A DNA stretch of 64,000 nucleotides, taken from positions 1 to 64,000 of the forward strand of contig JAEUKH010000041.1 of NCBI GenBank assembly GCA_016792845.1, read 5' to 3'. Origin of the DNA: Myxococcales bacterium. GTDB lineage: Bacteria > Myxococcota_A > Polyangia > Polyangiales > Ga0077539. Made by a program: the position numbers and the translations under genes. Each line of letters opens with the position of its first letter. The first letter of the stretch is position 1. The notes beneath the pieces are model-generated. The model saw only the letters and a program-made list of their open reading frames with translations. It was not told the origin of the DNA and did no database searches. This document shows, piece after piece, positions 33,768 through 45,651 of this stretch.

Positions 33768-34793
33768 GTGAAGCGATTGGATCGACGGGCGCTCCTGGCG
33801 ATGGGCTCGGCGGCCCTCCCGACGGCGCTCGCGGGCTGCCTGAGAGAGCGAGGTTCGGTGATGAGCCAGGGTGCGCAGGGCGACGCGGCGCGGGTGATCG
33901 TACCGAGGCCCTTGGCCGAGGTGGTGCCGAGCGAGCGGGTCACCGAGGGGGCGGGCTTTGTCGTGAGGCGGCCCTTTCCGACGATGCGGCGGGCGATGGC
34001 CGACCCGTTTCTGCTCCTCGATCACCTCGGGCCGGTGGTGTACGGGCCCGGCCAGGCGATGGGCGCGCCCGACCACCCCCACCGCGGATTTGAAACCATT
34101 TCGTACCTCCTCGACGGCGAGATCGAGCACGAAGACAGCCGCGGCAACGTGGGCCGGCTTCACCCCGGCGACCTCCAATGGATGACCGCCGGTCAGGGCA
34201 TCGCTCACTCAGAAATGCCTGGCCGGAGGCTGCGCGAGCGCGGCGGCCGGGTGCACGGCTTTCAAATCTGGGTGAACCTCCCGGCGTCGCAGAAGTGGGT
34301 CGCGCCGGGCTACCAAGACCTCCGAGCCGCTGCGGTGCCCCTCGCAGAGCGCCCTGACGGCGCGCGGGTCCGTGTGATCGCGGGGCGGCTCTACGGGGTC
34401 GAGGGCGCCGTTCGGACGCGCACCCCGGTGAGCCTCGCCCACGTGACCCTCGCGCGCGGCGCGCGCTTCGCAGAGGCCTTGCCCGACGACCACGCCACGG
34501 CCTTCTTCTACGTCATCGAGGGGCGCGGCGTGTTCGGCGCCGAGCGCCGCGAGGCCCGCGAGGGCGACATGGTGAGCTTCGCGGCCGCCCAGACGGGTCA
34601 CCTCCTGGCCGAGCAGCAAGGCGCCCAAGCCCTCGAGCTCTTGCTGCTCGGGGCCAGGCCCTTGCGCGAGCCGGTGGCGCGGTACGGGCCCTTTGTGATG
34701 AACACCTCCGACGAGATCGCCCAAGCGTTTTCAGATTACCGCGCAGGCCGTCTCGGCCGAATCACCCGCCGCATCGCCGACACCGAGGGCTGA
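33768..34793 (+). CDS. pirin-family protein with Tat-like lipoprotein signal
   Basis: 341 residues from a GTG at 33768. Pirin cupin core with HPHRGFETISYLLDGEIEH (about 103-121), MTAGQGIAHSE and a C-terminal cupin barrel (about 230-300). Pirins are iron-binding bicupins; some oxidise quercetin. Unusual: the N-terminus reads RLDRRALLAMG followed by a hydrophobic stretch ending LAGC, a twin-arginine-type lipoprotein signal, whereas pirins are normally cytosolic. A later ATG would delete it, but none fits well until after the signal. Confidence 0.85.
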   Translation: MKRLDRRALLAMGSAALPTALAGCLRERGSVMSQGAQGDAARVIVPRPLAEVVPSERVTEGAGFVVRRPFPTMRRAMADPFLLLDHLGPVVYGPGQAMGAPDHPHRGFETISYLLDGEIEHEDSRGNVGRLHPGDLQWMTAGQGIAHSEMPGRRLRERGGRVHGFQIWVNLPASQKWVAPGYQDLRAAAVPLAERPDGARVRVIAGRLYGVEGAVRTRTPVSLAHVTLARGARFAEALPDDHATAFFYVIEGRGVFGAERREAREGDMVSFAAAQTGHLLAEQQGAQALELLLLGARPLREPVARYGPFVMNTSDEIAQAFSDYRAGRLGRITRRIADTEG

Positions 34794-34876
34794 CCCGCAG
34801 GCGCTACGGCCTCGCGCAGGGGGCATCCGCGAAGTCGCCGTTGACGGGCCGCAAAACGTCGGTACACCGTGCGCCC

Positions 34877-37066
34877 GTGAGCGCGCCGCAAGACACCGTC
34901 GAAGCCCCCCCGGGGTCGCCCACGCGAGGGCAGAGCGCCTTCGCCGTGGCCCTCCTCGCGGTGCTGTATCTCTGGGTGTTTCCGTATCATCCGGCGGTCA
35001 ACAACCCGAACGAGAACGTGCGGCTGTACATGACCGTGGCCCTGGTCGACGACCACACCTTCGCGATCAACCGGGTCGAGAGCACCTGGGGCTACACGAA
35101 CGACAAATCGATCGTAAACGGCCGACTCTTCAGCTCAAAGGCGCCCGGCACGAGCTACCTCGGGGTGCCCTTCTACTGGGCCCTCACGAAGATCACCGGG
35201 CGTCACGCGCTGCCGCCGCCGCCCGAGGCCGCGCCCCCGGCACGGGCCAACCCCGCCGCCGCGCGGCCGCTGCTCGACCGCACGCGGCTCGTGTACTTCC
35301 TGCGGCTGTGTACGAACGTGCTCCCGGGGCTTGTCTTCGCGTGGTTCTGGCATCGCTTTCTGGGTCGCCAGACGCGGTCGCGCGCGCTGCGCGAGTCGGT
35401 GTTCTTCGCCACCATGGCGGGCTCGTCGCTCTTCGCCTACAGCGAGGTTTTCGCGGGCCACGCCCACAACGCGTTCTGCCTCGGCGCGGCGATGATGGCG
35501 CTCTGCGCGGTGAGCGAGGGCGACCGCGAGGCGTTGAACCGCGGCGCGACGCGTCGCACCCGCGCGGGATTGTTCTTCCTCGCAGGGCTCTTCGGCGCGG
35601 CCTGCACGATGTTCGAGTATCCCGCGGCCACCGCCACCCTGTCTCTCGCCCTCTGGATCGCCGCCCTCGGCGTCGAGCAGCGCAAGGGTCTCTTGTGGCT
35701 CGCCGGGGCGCTCTTGCCGCTCGCCGCGACCCTCGCGGTGAAGCACCACCCCAAAGCCGCCCTCGCGTGCGCCGCGGGCGCCCTGGGCCTCTACGCCGCG
35801 ACGCTCTCGTGGCAGAGCGTGGCGCGGCTCGCGTCCGCGGGGGTCGGCGGCGCCATCCCCACGGGCCTGACGCTCTTCTACCACCATCGCTGCTTCGGGA
35901 GCCCCTTCAAGCCCGGCTACAGCTACCTTGAAAACCCGCAGTTTCGTGAAGAGACGAGCCAGGGCTTCTTCGGCGCGACGCAGTTCTCTTGGGAGGCCGG
36001 CCTCCGCCTCTGGTTCGACCCCGCCTTCGGTCTTGTGCCCTCGACGGCGATCTTTGTCGCGTGTGTGTGGGGCTTCGGAGCCTATCTCAAGCCCGTATGG
36101 CTCGACGGGGCGCTCAGCCCCCAGCAGCGCTTGCGGCGCGACCTCGCGAGCGCGCTCTTGGGGGCCATCGCGGTCGGCACGCTGGCCAAGATGCTTCTCG
36201 TCGGCCGAGCCCACAGCGTAAACCATGACGGCCTGCACGCGGCCCTCGGGCCCTGGGTGGTGGCCTTCCTCGCGGCGCTGCTGGGTGCGGCGATCCTCCG
36301 CGCGCGGGTGCCGCTGCGACCGAACCGCGCGCTCGGCGCCGTGATGTTGCTCTCGACCATGGGCATCACCCGCCTCATCGGCATGATGAACAACTGGCGC
36401 GGCGGCTGGCAGGTCGGCCCGCGCTACCTCGTCACCCTGGTGCCCGTGCTCGGCCTGACGGCGCTCGCGGCCCTCGACGGCGTGTGGCGCGCCGAGCCCC
36501 GCGACAAGGCCTGGGCGCGCCCCGCGGTGACAGCCCTGGCCGCCGGGGGCGCCCTCTCGTCGATGCTGCTCACGGGCCTCGCGTCGGCGTGGTTTCCGCA
36601 CATCCCGGTTGAGTACACGGCGCCCTTCTTCGAGATGGTGCTGCCGCTGCTTCGGAGCGGCTATGTACCCCATAACGCAGGGCATTTTCTCTTTCACCTC
36701 GAAGGCCTCCGCGCGATGTGGGGCTTCTTCCTCGCCTTCGCGGTGATCGCCGCGGTGCTCTTGCGCGGCGACGCGCGGCGGCCCCTCGCGGTGCTGGCCC
36801 AAAGCCTCGCGACGCTGGCCTTCACGCTCTTGTTTCTGGTGCCCTCGGCCCTCGCGGTGCGGCCCGAAAATGCCGCCGTGACCCGCTACGTCAAGAGCGC
36901 CTTCGAGCCCGCGCTCCCGCGGGTGACGCCCCCCTCGGCCCAGGCCATCGCCCGCGAGCGGGTCGACGAGACCCGCGCCCGCGCCCGCCGCCTCGCCGAA
37001 GCCGGCGACAGCGCCAGCGCCATGACCGCGTGGCTCCGCGCCATGCAGCAGAGCCCCGGGCGCTGA
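34877..37066 (+). CDS. large polytopic membrane protein, GT-C-like
   Basis: 729 residues from a GTG at 34877; a TTG at 34841 would add 12. About a dozen hydrophobic helices, the first at residues about 20-40 (AVALLAVLYLWVFPYHP). A conserved-looking acidic/periplasmic loop follows the first helix (TFAINRVESTWGYTNDKS), the arrangement seen in GT-C glycosyltransferases and related lipid-linked sugar enzymes. The specific family is not certain. The C-terminal 60 residues are a soluble helical, TPR-like tail. Ends 3 bp before the convergent recJ stop. Confidence 0.7.
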   Translation: MSAPQDTVEAPPGSPTRGQSAFAVALLAVLYLWVFPYHPAVNNPNENVRLYMTVALVDDHTFAINRVESTWGYTNDKSIVNGRLFSSKAPGTSYLGVPFYWALTKITGRHALPPPPEAAPPARANPAAARPLLDRTRLVYFLRLCTNVLPGLVFAWFWHRFLGRQTRSRALRESVFFATMAGSSLFAYSEVFAGHAHNAFCLGAAMMALCAVSEGDREALNRGATRRTRAGLFFLAGLFGAACTMFEYPAATATLSLALWIAALGVEQRKGLLWLAGALLPLAATLAVKHHPKAALACAAGALGLYAATLSWQSVARLASAGVGGAIPTGLTLFYHHRCFGSPFKPGYSYLENPQFREETSQGFFGATQFSWEAGLRLWFDPAFGLVPSTAIFVACVWGFGAYLKPVWLDGALSPQQRLRRDLASALLGAIAVGTLAKMLLVGRAHSVNHDGLHAALGPWVVAFLAALLGAAILRARVPLRPNRALGAVMLLSTMGITRLIGMMNNWRGGWQVGPRYLVTLVPVLGLTALAALDGVWRAEPRDKAWARPAVTALAAGGALSSMLLTGLASAWFPHIPVEYTAPFFEMVLPLLRSGYVPHNAGHFLFHLEGLRAMWGFFLAFAVIAAVLLRGDARRPLAVLAQSLATLAFTLLFLVPSALAVRPENAAVTRYVKSAFEPALPRVTPPSAQAIARERVDETRARARRLAEAGDSASAMTAWLRAMQQSPGR

Positions 37067-37069
37067 ACG

Positions 37070-38764
37070 CTAGAGAAAGCGCAGGTCGTCGAGCTGCACG
37101 GCCTCGGCGCCGCCCCAGGCGTCGGGCCTGAGACGCCCCTCGACCCGCACGACGCTGCCCTGCGACGGGAGCCGATCGCTCCGCTGAAGCGCCACGCCGT
37201 CGCGCACAAAGGCCGACACAAACCGTCGACCGAGACCGAACGACATGCGCAGATGCCCCTCGCCCACGGGCCTGAGATCGGCCACCCGCGCATCGGTCAA
37301 GAGCACCATCGGGTCGGGGTTGCCTTCGCCCGTGGGGTCGAGACGCCCGAGCTCCGCAGAGAGGCCCCCGGCGAGGTCATCTTCGGTCAGCGCGGTCTCT
37401 GCGCGGGCGCCCTGGACCTCCACCCGCTCGGCCTGCCCCATCGCGCTCGCGAAGGCCGCCCTGAGGGCGTCGAGGCGGCTCCGATCGACCCGCAGCCCCG
37501 CCGCGCCGTCGTGGCCCCCGAAGCCCTCTAGCACGTCAGCGCAGCGCGCCACGGCGTCGTAGAGCTTCACGCCCTTGGGCGCCCGCACCGAGCCCACCCC
37601 GCGCGACCCTTCGAAGGCCACCACGGCCACCGCGACGCCGAGGCGCTCGACGAGCCGCGCGGCCACGATGCCGCCCATGCCGTGGTGCCACCCCTCGTCG
37701 CCCAAGACCACCCCCGCCGGGAGGTCGCGGCCGTACACCGCCTCGACCTGGGCTGCCGCGCGGGTGACCAGCGCCGCAGAAATCTCTCGACGCTTCACGT
37801 TCGCCGCGGAGAGCGCTGCGGCGAAGCCTGAGGCCGCCTCGTCGTCGCGCGCGAGGAGCAGGTCGAGGGTCGGCGTGGCGGCCCCGAGACGCCCCGGCGC
37901 GTTGAGCATCGGCGCCACCGAAAAGCCGATGTCGCGGGCCGTCATGCGGTGCCGAAGCCGAGCCTCGCGGAGCACCGCGCGGACCCCCGGGCTCGCGAGG
38001 TTGTCGGCCATCCGCGCGAGCCCCGCGTGGACGAGGATGCGGTTGTCGCCCCGAAGCGGCGCCACGTCGGCCACCGTGCCGAGCGCCACCACATCGAGGA
38101 AGGGCTTGAGATCGAGCGCCACCCCGAGCCGCGTCCGCACCGCCGCGGCCATCGAGAACGCGAGCCCCACGCTCGCGAGGTGCTTGAACGCGAAGCCGCA
38201 CCCCGGCCGGTGCGGGTTCAAAAACGCCATCGCGGGCAGCGGGGTCTCGGGCACCTTGTGATGGTCGATGACGATCGTGTCGACCCCCGCGGCGCGTGCG
38301 CGTTCGAGCCGCGGGTGGTCGCTCGTGCCGCAGTCGAGGGTCACGAGCACCCCCGGGCGCGCCGCCAAGACGCGGTCGAGGGCCGGGTCAGAGAGGCCGT
38401 ATCCGCCGTCAAAGCGCGAGGCCACCATCGGCGTCACGTCGCCGCCGAGGGCCCAGAGCGCGCGGGTCAAGAGCGAGGCCGAGGTGAGCCCGTCGACGTC
38501 GTAGTCGCCGAACACGACGATGCGCTCGCCACGGCGCAGGGCCCGCACCAGGCGGTCGGCCGCGAGCTCGCGGTCGGCCATGCCGTCAGGGCGCGTCAGG
38601 TCGGCGAGCTTTGGCGAGAGAAAGTGTTGTACTTCTGAGGGGTTCGAGAAGCCCCGGGCCACGAGCACCCGCGCCACGAGGGGGTGCGTGGGCACCGCCC
38701 GTGCGAGGTGCAGCGGCGAGAAAGCGGGGGTCTCTGCGATTGGGCGTGCGGTCGGAGGAGTCAT
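37070..38764 (-). CDS. recJ: single-stranded-DNA-specific exonuclease RecJ
   Basis: 564 residues from the ATG at 38764. DHH-superfamily 5'-3' exonuclease used in RecF-pathway repair and mismatch repair. Motif I GDYDVDGLTSASLL (metal-binding Asp), motif III IDHHKVPE, and the DHHA1 glycine-rich VGSVRAPKGVKLYD ... GFGGHDGAAGL near residues 390-440. OB-fold at the C-terminus. Downstream of secF by 37 bp on the same strand, a common neighbour arrangement. Confidence 0.94.
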   Translation of the reverse strand: MTPPTARPIAETPAFSPLHLARAVPTHPLVARVLVARGFSNPSEVQHFLSPKLADLTRPDGMADRELAADRLVRALRRGERIVVFGDYDVDGLTSASLLTRALWALGGDVTPMVASRFDGGYGLSDPALDRVLAARPGVLVTLDCGTSDHPRLERARAAGVDTIVIDHHKVPETPLPAMAFLNPHRPGCGFAFKHLASVGLAFSMAAAVRTRLGVALDLKPFLDVVALGTVADVAPLRGDNRILVHAGLARMADNLASPGVRAVLREARLRHRMTARDIGFSVAPMLNAPGRLGAATPTLDLLLARDDEAASGFAAALSAANVKRREISAALVTRAAAQVEAVYGRDLPAGVVLGDEGWHHGMGGIVAARLVERLGVAVAVVAFEGSRGVGSVRAPKGVKLYDAVARCADVLEGFGGHDGAAGLRVDRSRLDALRAAFASAMGQAERVEVQGARAETALTEDDLAGGLSAELGRLDPTGEGNPDPMVLLTDARVADLRPVGEGHLRMSFGLGRRFVSAFVRDGVALQRSDRLPSQGSVVRVEGRLRPDAWGGAEAVQLDDLRFL

Positions 38765-38801
38765 CAGGGACGAGGAGTCACCCTCGGCCTGAAATCTTAC
38801 T

Positions 38802-40007
38802 TCATGCCCCGGCGGTCGTCTCGTTTCCGGCTGAGGCGGCCGCGGCGGGCTGCTCAGTGTGGAAGAAGCGAGAGTCGATCCATTCGGTGAGGGGCGCGGC
38901 GACGTAGATCGACGAGTAGGTGCCCGCGGCCACACCCACGACGATGGCCCAGGCGAAATCGGCGATCACGCCGGTGCCGAGGATCGCGAAGGTCGAGATC
39001 GAGAGCGTCACCGTCAGCGACGTGAGCAGCGTGCGCGAGAGCATCTCGCTCACCGAGAGGTTGATCACGTCGAGCATGCGGGTGTTGCGCTTCTTCGCGA
39101 GGTTCTCGCGAATGCGGTCGTACACGATGATCGTGTCGTTCATCGAGTAGCCCACCACGGTCAAGATGGCCGCCACCGTCGAGATGGTGACCTCTTTGCG
39201 GGTGATCACGAAGAAGCCGAGCACCACCACCGAGTCGTGGAGGAGGGCCAAGATGCCGCCCGGCGCGAAGCGCAGGTCGAAGCGGAAGGCCACATAGACC
39301 ATGATGAACACGATGCTGTAGAGCACCGCCTTCACCGCCGCGTTGCGGAGCTCTTGCCCCGCCTTGGGCGACACCCAGACGCTGGCGTTGAGCCGACCCG
39401 ACACGCCGACGCCGCCGTCACTGGCCGAGGCCGTGAGCGCGCGAAAGATCTGATCGCCCACGCCCACGAGCGGCACCTGCCAGCGGTGCTCGTCGGCCGA
39501 GCCCATCTGCTGGGCGGTCTCGCCGCGCACGTTGGCGCCCGCGTCGCGCAAGAGCGTCGCCACCCGACGCGCGTCGGCGCGGCCGCCGTTGAGCTGCACG
39601 ATCAGGTGGTCGCCGCCGGGCGAGAGACGAAAATCGCCGAGCGCGCCGTCGGTGTCGGCGTGCCCCGAGAGCGACTGCTCGAGCTGGCGCCGAATGCTGT
39701 CGCGGCGATCGTTCGAGAGGGCGCTGGTGCGCTCGACGCGGATGATGAACTCGTTCGGGCGCGTGGTCGGCACCACCTCGGGCCGCTCGTTGCCCATGCG
39801 CTCGAGCGATGTACGGATCGCCGTCGGGTCGACGCTGCCGTCAAACTGCACCGTCAGCTCGGTGCCCCCGAGGAAGTCGATGCCGTACTTGGGGCCCGGC
39901 TTGAAGACCAGGATCGTCGAAATTACCGTGAGCGCAATCGACAGGGCGATCCAATACTTACGGATCGCCATGAAGTCATACACACGACCAGGTTGAAAGA
40001 ACTGCAT
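38802..40007 (-). CDS. secF: protein translocase subunit SecF
   Basis: 401 residues. SecF partners SecD at the SecYEG channel and uses the proton gradient to complete protein export. Six transmembrane helices: the first at about 17-33, the rest in the C-terminal half, with the conserved GYSMNDTIIVYDRIREN. The periplasmic domain (about 40-220) is longer than in E. coli (323-residue SecF), with extra charged sequence. 23 bp after secD. Confidence 0.95.
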   Translation of the reverse strand: MQFFQPGRVYDFMAIRKYWIALSIALTVISTILVFKPGPKYGIDFLGGTELTVQFDGSVDPTAIRTSLERMGNERPEVVPTTRPNEFIIRVERTSALSNDRRDSIRRQLEQSLSGHADTDGALGDFRLSPGGDHLIVQLNGGRADARRVATLLRDAGANVRGETAQQMGSADEHRWQVPLVGVGDQIFRALTASASDGGVGVSGRLNASVWVSPKAGQELRNAAVKAVLYSIVFIMVYVAFRFDLRFAPGGILALLHDSVVVLGFFVITRKEVTISTVAAILTVVGYSMNDTIIVYDRIRENLAKKRNTRMLDVINLSVSEMLSRTLLTSLTVTLSISTFAILGTGVIADFAWAIVVGVAAGTYSSIYVAAPLTEWIDSRFFHTEQPAAAASAGNETTAGA

Positions 40008-40030
40008 TGAGGTACGCGCTCCGAAAAGGG

Positions 40031-41902
40031 CTACTGCAAGAGCTTCTTCACGCGGAGACCGCGCACGAGCCAGTCGAACACCACGCGGGTCGCGAAGACC
40101 CCGGTGAACAAGTTGGCGATCACCCCGATGAGGAGCGTCACCGCGAAGCCCTTCACAGGGCCGGTGCCGTACTGAAGCAGCACCACGCCCGAGATCAGCG
40201 TGGTGATGTGGCCGTCGAAGATCGCCGAGAACGCGTGGTTGTACCCGGCGTCGACCGACGCCCTGAGGCTCTTGCCGCCGCGCTGCTCTTCTTTGATGCG
40301 CTCGTTGATGAGCACGTTGTTGTCGACGCTCATGCCCACCGTGAGCGCGAGCCCCGCGAGGCCCGGCAGGGTGATCGTGGCGCCGAAGAGCGCGAGCGCG
40401 GCAAGCTGGAGGAAGAGGTTCACGAGCACCGCGGCGTTGGCGATGAAGCCCGCCCAGCCGTAGTAAACCGTCATGAACACCAGCACCAGCGCGATGCCCG
40501 CGATCATGGCGTTGCGCGCCTTGTGGATCGTGTCAGCGCCGAGGGTGGGGCCGATGTAGCTCCGGGTGCCCTCTGACAGGGGCGCCGGCAGCGCGCCCGC
40601 GCGGAGCACCACCATGAGCTCGTTCGCCTCACGCAGCGTCGAGCGGTAGTCGTCGCCCCCGCCGAGGGTGATGCGCGCCTGACCGCCCGCGATGCGCTGC
40701 TGAATCACAGGAGCGCTGTTGACCCGGTCGTCGAGCACGATGGCGAAGCGACGCTTGACGTTCTCTTCGGTCACCCGCGCGAAGACCTCGGCGCCCTGCC
40801 GCGTGAACGTGATGCTCACGTTCGGGCGGTTGTCTTGCGGGTCGATCTGAACCTGCGCGTCGCTGATCATCGAGCCGTCGACCTGCGCGAGGGCGAACAC
40901 GGTGTACGTGCGCCACACCTCGGGCGCGGTCTGCCCAGGCTGCACGTTGGCGTTGTCGACCTTGCCGATCAGCACCTGGCGCCCTTCGGGCACCGACGCC
41001 GCCACGCTGGTGAGGTACTCTTGAAGATGCTGCCGGGCGTTCTCGCCCGAGGCCCTGAGGTACTGCGCGGGCGCCTGACGGCCGGGGCCCACCGAGACCT
41101 GCTCGCGCTCGAGCGTGATGCCCGCGGGGAGCGGGTGCGGCGTCGGCGTAGCGTTCTCGCCGCTCGGGGCCGCTGCGCCGCGCGGGGCGCGACCCTCGAT
41201 GATCTCTTCGAGCAGGGTGCTCTCGTCGTCGAGGATCTTGAAGTCGAGACGCGCCGTACGACGAATGATCTCTTGGATCTGGTTGAAGTACGCCTCGTCT
41301 TGGCCGGGCACCTCGACCACGATGGTCTCGCCGCGGGCCGTGATCGAGGTCTCTTTCACCGCGAGCTCGTCGATGCGGTTGGTGATGGTCTCCATCGCCT
41401 GGCGGACCGCCGTGTCTTCGAGCTGCTGAACCTCTTCGTTGCGGAGCGACAAGGTCACCACGCCGTTCGAATCGCTCACCTTGCGAAGACCCACCCGCGA
41501 GAGCACCCCGTCGCTCACCCGGGCGCTGTCGCCCGCGTTACGGAAGCGCACCGCGAACTCGCGCGGCGTCGGCGACGCCGACAAGGTCACCCGCTCAGCG
41601 AGCCGCGTGATCTCGTCGGGCGAGAGCCGCGACTCGCCGTGGTGAATTCCGAAATCGCGGGCGAGCTGCTCACGCACGCTGTCCATCGCGCGGTTGCGCC
41701 GCTCGGCGATGGCCTGCCCGATCTGGACATCGTACGAGAGCCGCGCTCCGCCGCGGATGTCGAGCCCCTCGTGGAGGCGAAACGGGATGTGCGACTCAGC
41801 CCAAGGCGTCGCCACCCGGGGGAGACTCGGCCAGAGCACCACAAAAGCCGCCATGACGACGGCCAACACCGTGCCCAGGCGCCAGAACCAACCTCGATTC
41901 AT
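40031..41902 (-). CDS. secD: protein translocase subunit SecD
   Basis: 623 residues, comparable with E. coli SecD (615). N-terminal helix, P1 periplasmic domain beginning after HEGLDIRGGARLSYDV, P2 domain with VNSAPVIQQRIAGGQARITLGG, then five membrane helices and TVGMSVDNNVLINERIKEE. Works with SecF and YajC. 21 bp after yajC. Confidence 0.96.
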   Translation of the reverse strand: MNRGWFWRLGTVLAVVMAAFVVLWPSLPRVATPWAESHIPFRLHEGLDIRGGARLSYDVQIGQAIAERRNRAMDSVREQLARDFGIHHGESRLSPDEITRLAERVTLSASPTPREFAVRFRNAGDSARVSDGVLSRVGLRKVSDSNGVVTLSLRNEEVQQLEDTAVRQAMETITNRIDELAVKETSITARGETIVVEVPGQDEAYFNQIQEIIRRTARLDFKILDDESTLLEEIIEGRAPRGAAAPSGENATPTPHPLPAGITLEREQVSVGPGRQAPAQYLRASGENARQHLQEYLTSVAASVPEGRQVLIGKVDNANVQPGQTAPEVWRTYTVFALAQVDGSMISDAQVQIDPQDNRPNVSITFTRQGAEVFARVTEENVKRRFAIVLDDRVNSAPVIQQRIAGGQARITLGGGDDYRSTLREANELMVVLRAGALPAPLSEGTRSYIGPTLGADTIHKARNAMIAGIALVLVFMTVYYGWAGFIANAAVLVNLFLQLAALALFGATITLPGLAGLALTVGMSVDNNVLINERIKEEQRGGKSLRASVDAGYNHAFSAIFDGHITTLISGVVLLQYGTGPVKGFAVTLLIGVIANLFTGVFATRVVFDWLVRGLRVKKLLQ

Positions 41903-41923
41903 GATGGATCGCGTCCTAACTTC

Positions 41924-42349
41924 TTACTTGGCATCAGAGCGCGCGTCGGCCGACTTCGCGTTCGGGTCGTACTTACGGCTGATCGAGTCTTTCAAGAACT
42001 TCACCTTCACCTTCTCAGAGATCTCAAGGGTGACCTCGCGATCGGCGAGGCCGATCACAGTCCCAATGATCCCCGAGGTGGTGACCACCTTGTCGCCAGG
42101 CCGGAGCCCCTTCTGCATCTGCTCTTGCTCTTGCTGCTGCTTCTTCATCGGCCGAAGCATCACAAAATACACGAACACGAACATCAGCGGCAGCACCAAC
42201 ATCTGGAGCATGTTGCCCTGCCCGCCCCCCCCGCCGCCGTGGCCGCCGCCACCCCCGCCGCCCGGCGAAGCCGCTGGCTGAAGGGCCAACACGATGCCCA
42301 TCAACTGCGTGGTGAAGGGTTCAAACTGCGACAGAAGAGATGGAGTCAT
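41924..42349 (-). CDS. yajC: preprotein translocase subunit YajC
   Basis: 141 residues. One transmembrane helix (LVLPLMFVFVYFVMLRPM, about 50-68), followed by the conserved LRPGDKVVTTSGIIGTVIGL. The N-terminal extension includes a Gly-rich run (about 28-46) that is longer than usual. First gene of yajC-secD-secF-recJ. Confidence 0.93.
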   Translation of the reverse strand: MTPSLLSQFEPFTTQLMGIVLALQPAASPGGGGGGGHGGGGGGQGNMLQMLVLPLMFVFVYFVMLRPMKKQQQEQEQMQKGLRPGDKVVTTSGIIGTVIGLADREVTLEISEKVKVKFLKDSISRKYDPNAKSADARSDAK

Positions 42350-42422
42350 GGTGGGTGCGAATCCTTTGTGGCGACGCCGCTGTGAGGGCGCCCGCAGAGG
42401 GTGCCATCAGGCGACGGGCGAC

Positions 42423-42444
42423 GTGTCGGTCGGTGCCCCGACAC
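42423..42444. promoter_or_regulatory. inverted repeat upstream of yajC
   Basis: GTGTCGG (42423-42429), 8-nt loop, CCGACAC (42438-42444), 74 bp upstream of the yajC start. Could be an operator or part of the 5' UTR. Confidence 0.3.
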
Positions 42445-42626
42445 CAGGAGGATGGTGACGGGCCCCGCGCGGTGGGCGCTGCTAACACGCAGAAACCCGC
42501 TCGGTCAACAGCACCCCGGCGACGGCCCCGGAGAGGCCCAGCCCGTGCTACACCGCGCGGGTGCTGAACGGGCCGCGCGGCGAGAGTGTTCCCCCAAGCT
42601 GGGTCGGAGGTTGGGTTCGAGGCGGG

Positions 42627-43157
42627 GTGCGGGGGTGGGCGCTCTTGTTGGCCCTCGTGATGGGTTGTGGCGAGCCTGCCACGCCCCAAGACGCCGGGCT
42701 CGATGCGCTTCGCCTCGATGACGCCGACGGCAACGCCCTCGACGACCCGACCCTCGAACTCGGCGCAGGGCAGCTCGACTGGGAGCCCCTCTCGCCCACC
42801 GCGGTGACTCCGTCGGAGCTCATCCATGGGCCCCAAGGCGGGTACCATCTCTTCGGCCGACTCCGGTCGATGCGCCTGCCCGACGCGGTTCAGGTGACCT
42901 TTCGGGTGACCGACCTGACGAGCGGCAGGGTGCTCAACAACCCCGACGAGCGCATCACGCTCCGCAACGGCCGGGGCCTCTCAGGCGCACCCGGCGCGTG
43001 GGCGACCTCGAACGCGCTGCTCATCATCTTGGAGCGCATCATGGGCCCCGCCGAGGTGGTGGGTCACGTCGTCGAGATCGAAGCCTTCGTGCGACCCCTC
43101 AATGACGTCCGCGCGGCCCGCGTCGTGCGGCGCGTGCGGGTGGTTGACAAAACCTGA
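42627..43157 (+). CDS. putative lipoprotein
   Basis: 176 residues from a GTG at 42627 (frame open to 42561); this start gives a signal of the right length ending in lipobox LVMGC. The mature part begins with an Asp-rich segment and continues as a single beta-rich domain of about 100 residues (GGYHLFGRLRSM ... VQVTFRVTDLTSGRVL). No family recognised. GAGG lies a few bases upstream of the start. Confidence 0.65.
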   Translation: MRGWALLLALVMGCGEPATPQDAGLDALRLDDADGNALDDPTLELGAGQLDWEPLSPTAVTPSELIHGPQGGYHLFGRLRSMRLPDAVQVTFRVTDLTSGRVLNNPDERITLRNGRGLSGAPGAWATSNALLIILERIMGPAEVVGHVVEIEAFVRPLNDVRAARVVRRVRVVDKT

Positions 43158-43277
43158 GCGCCCCGCGATCGCCCTCAGACACGCGACCCCGCACAGAGAT
43201 TGGAAGTTGAGCGACGCGGGCGAAATGCGCATTCGACTGTGGGCCTTGGCACCGAGGCGGTGGTAGAGTCTCGCTTC

Positions 43278-45605
<2,328 letters not shown>

Positions 45606-45651
45606 CAGCACGCGCTGCGTCTGACCTGGCGATGGCATTCCGTTCTTGACG

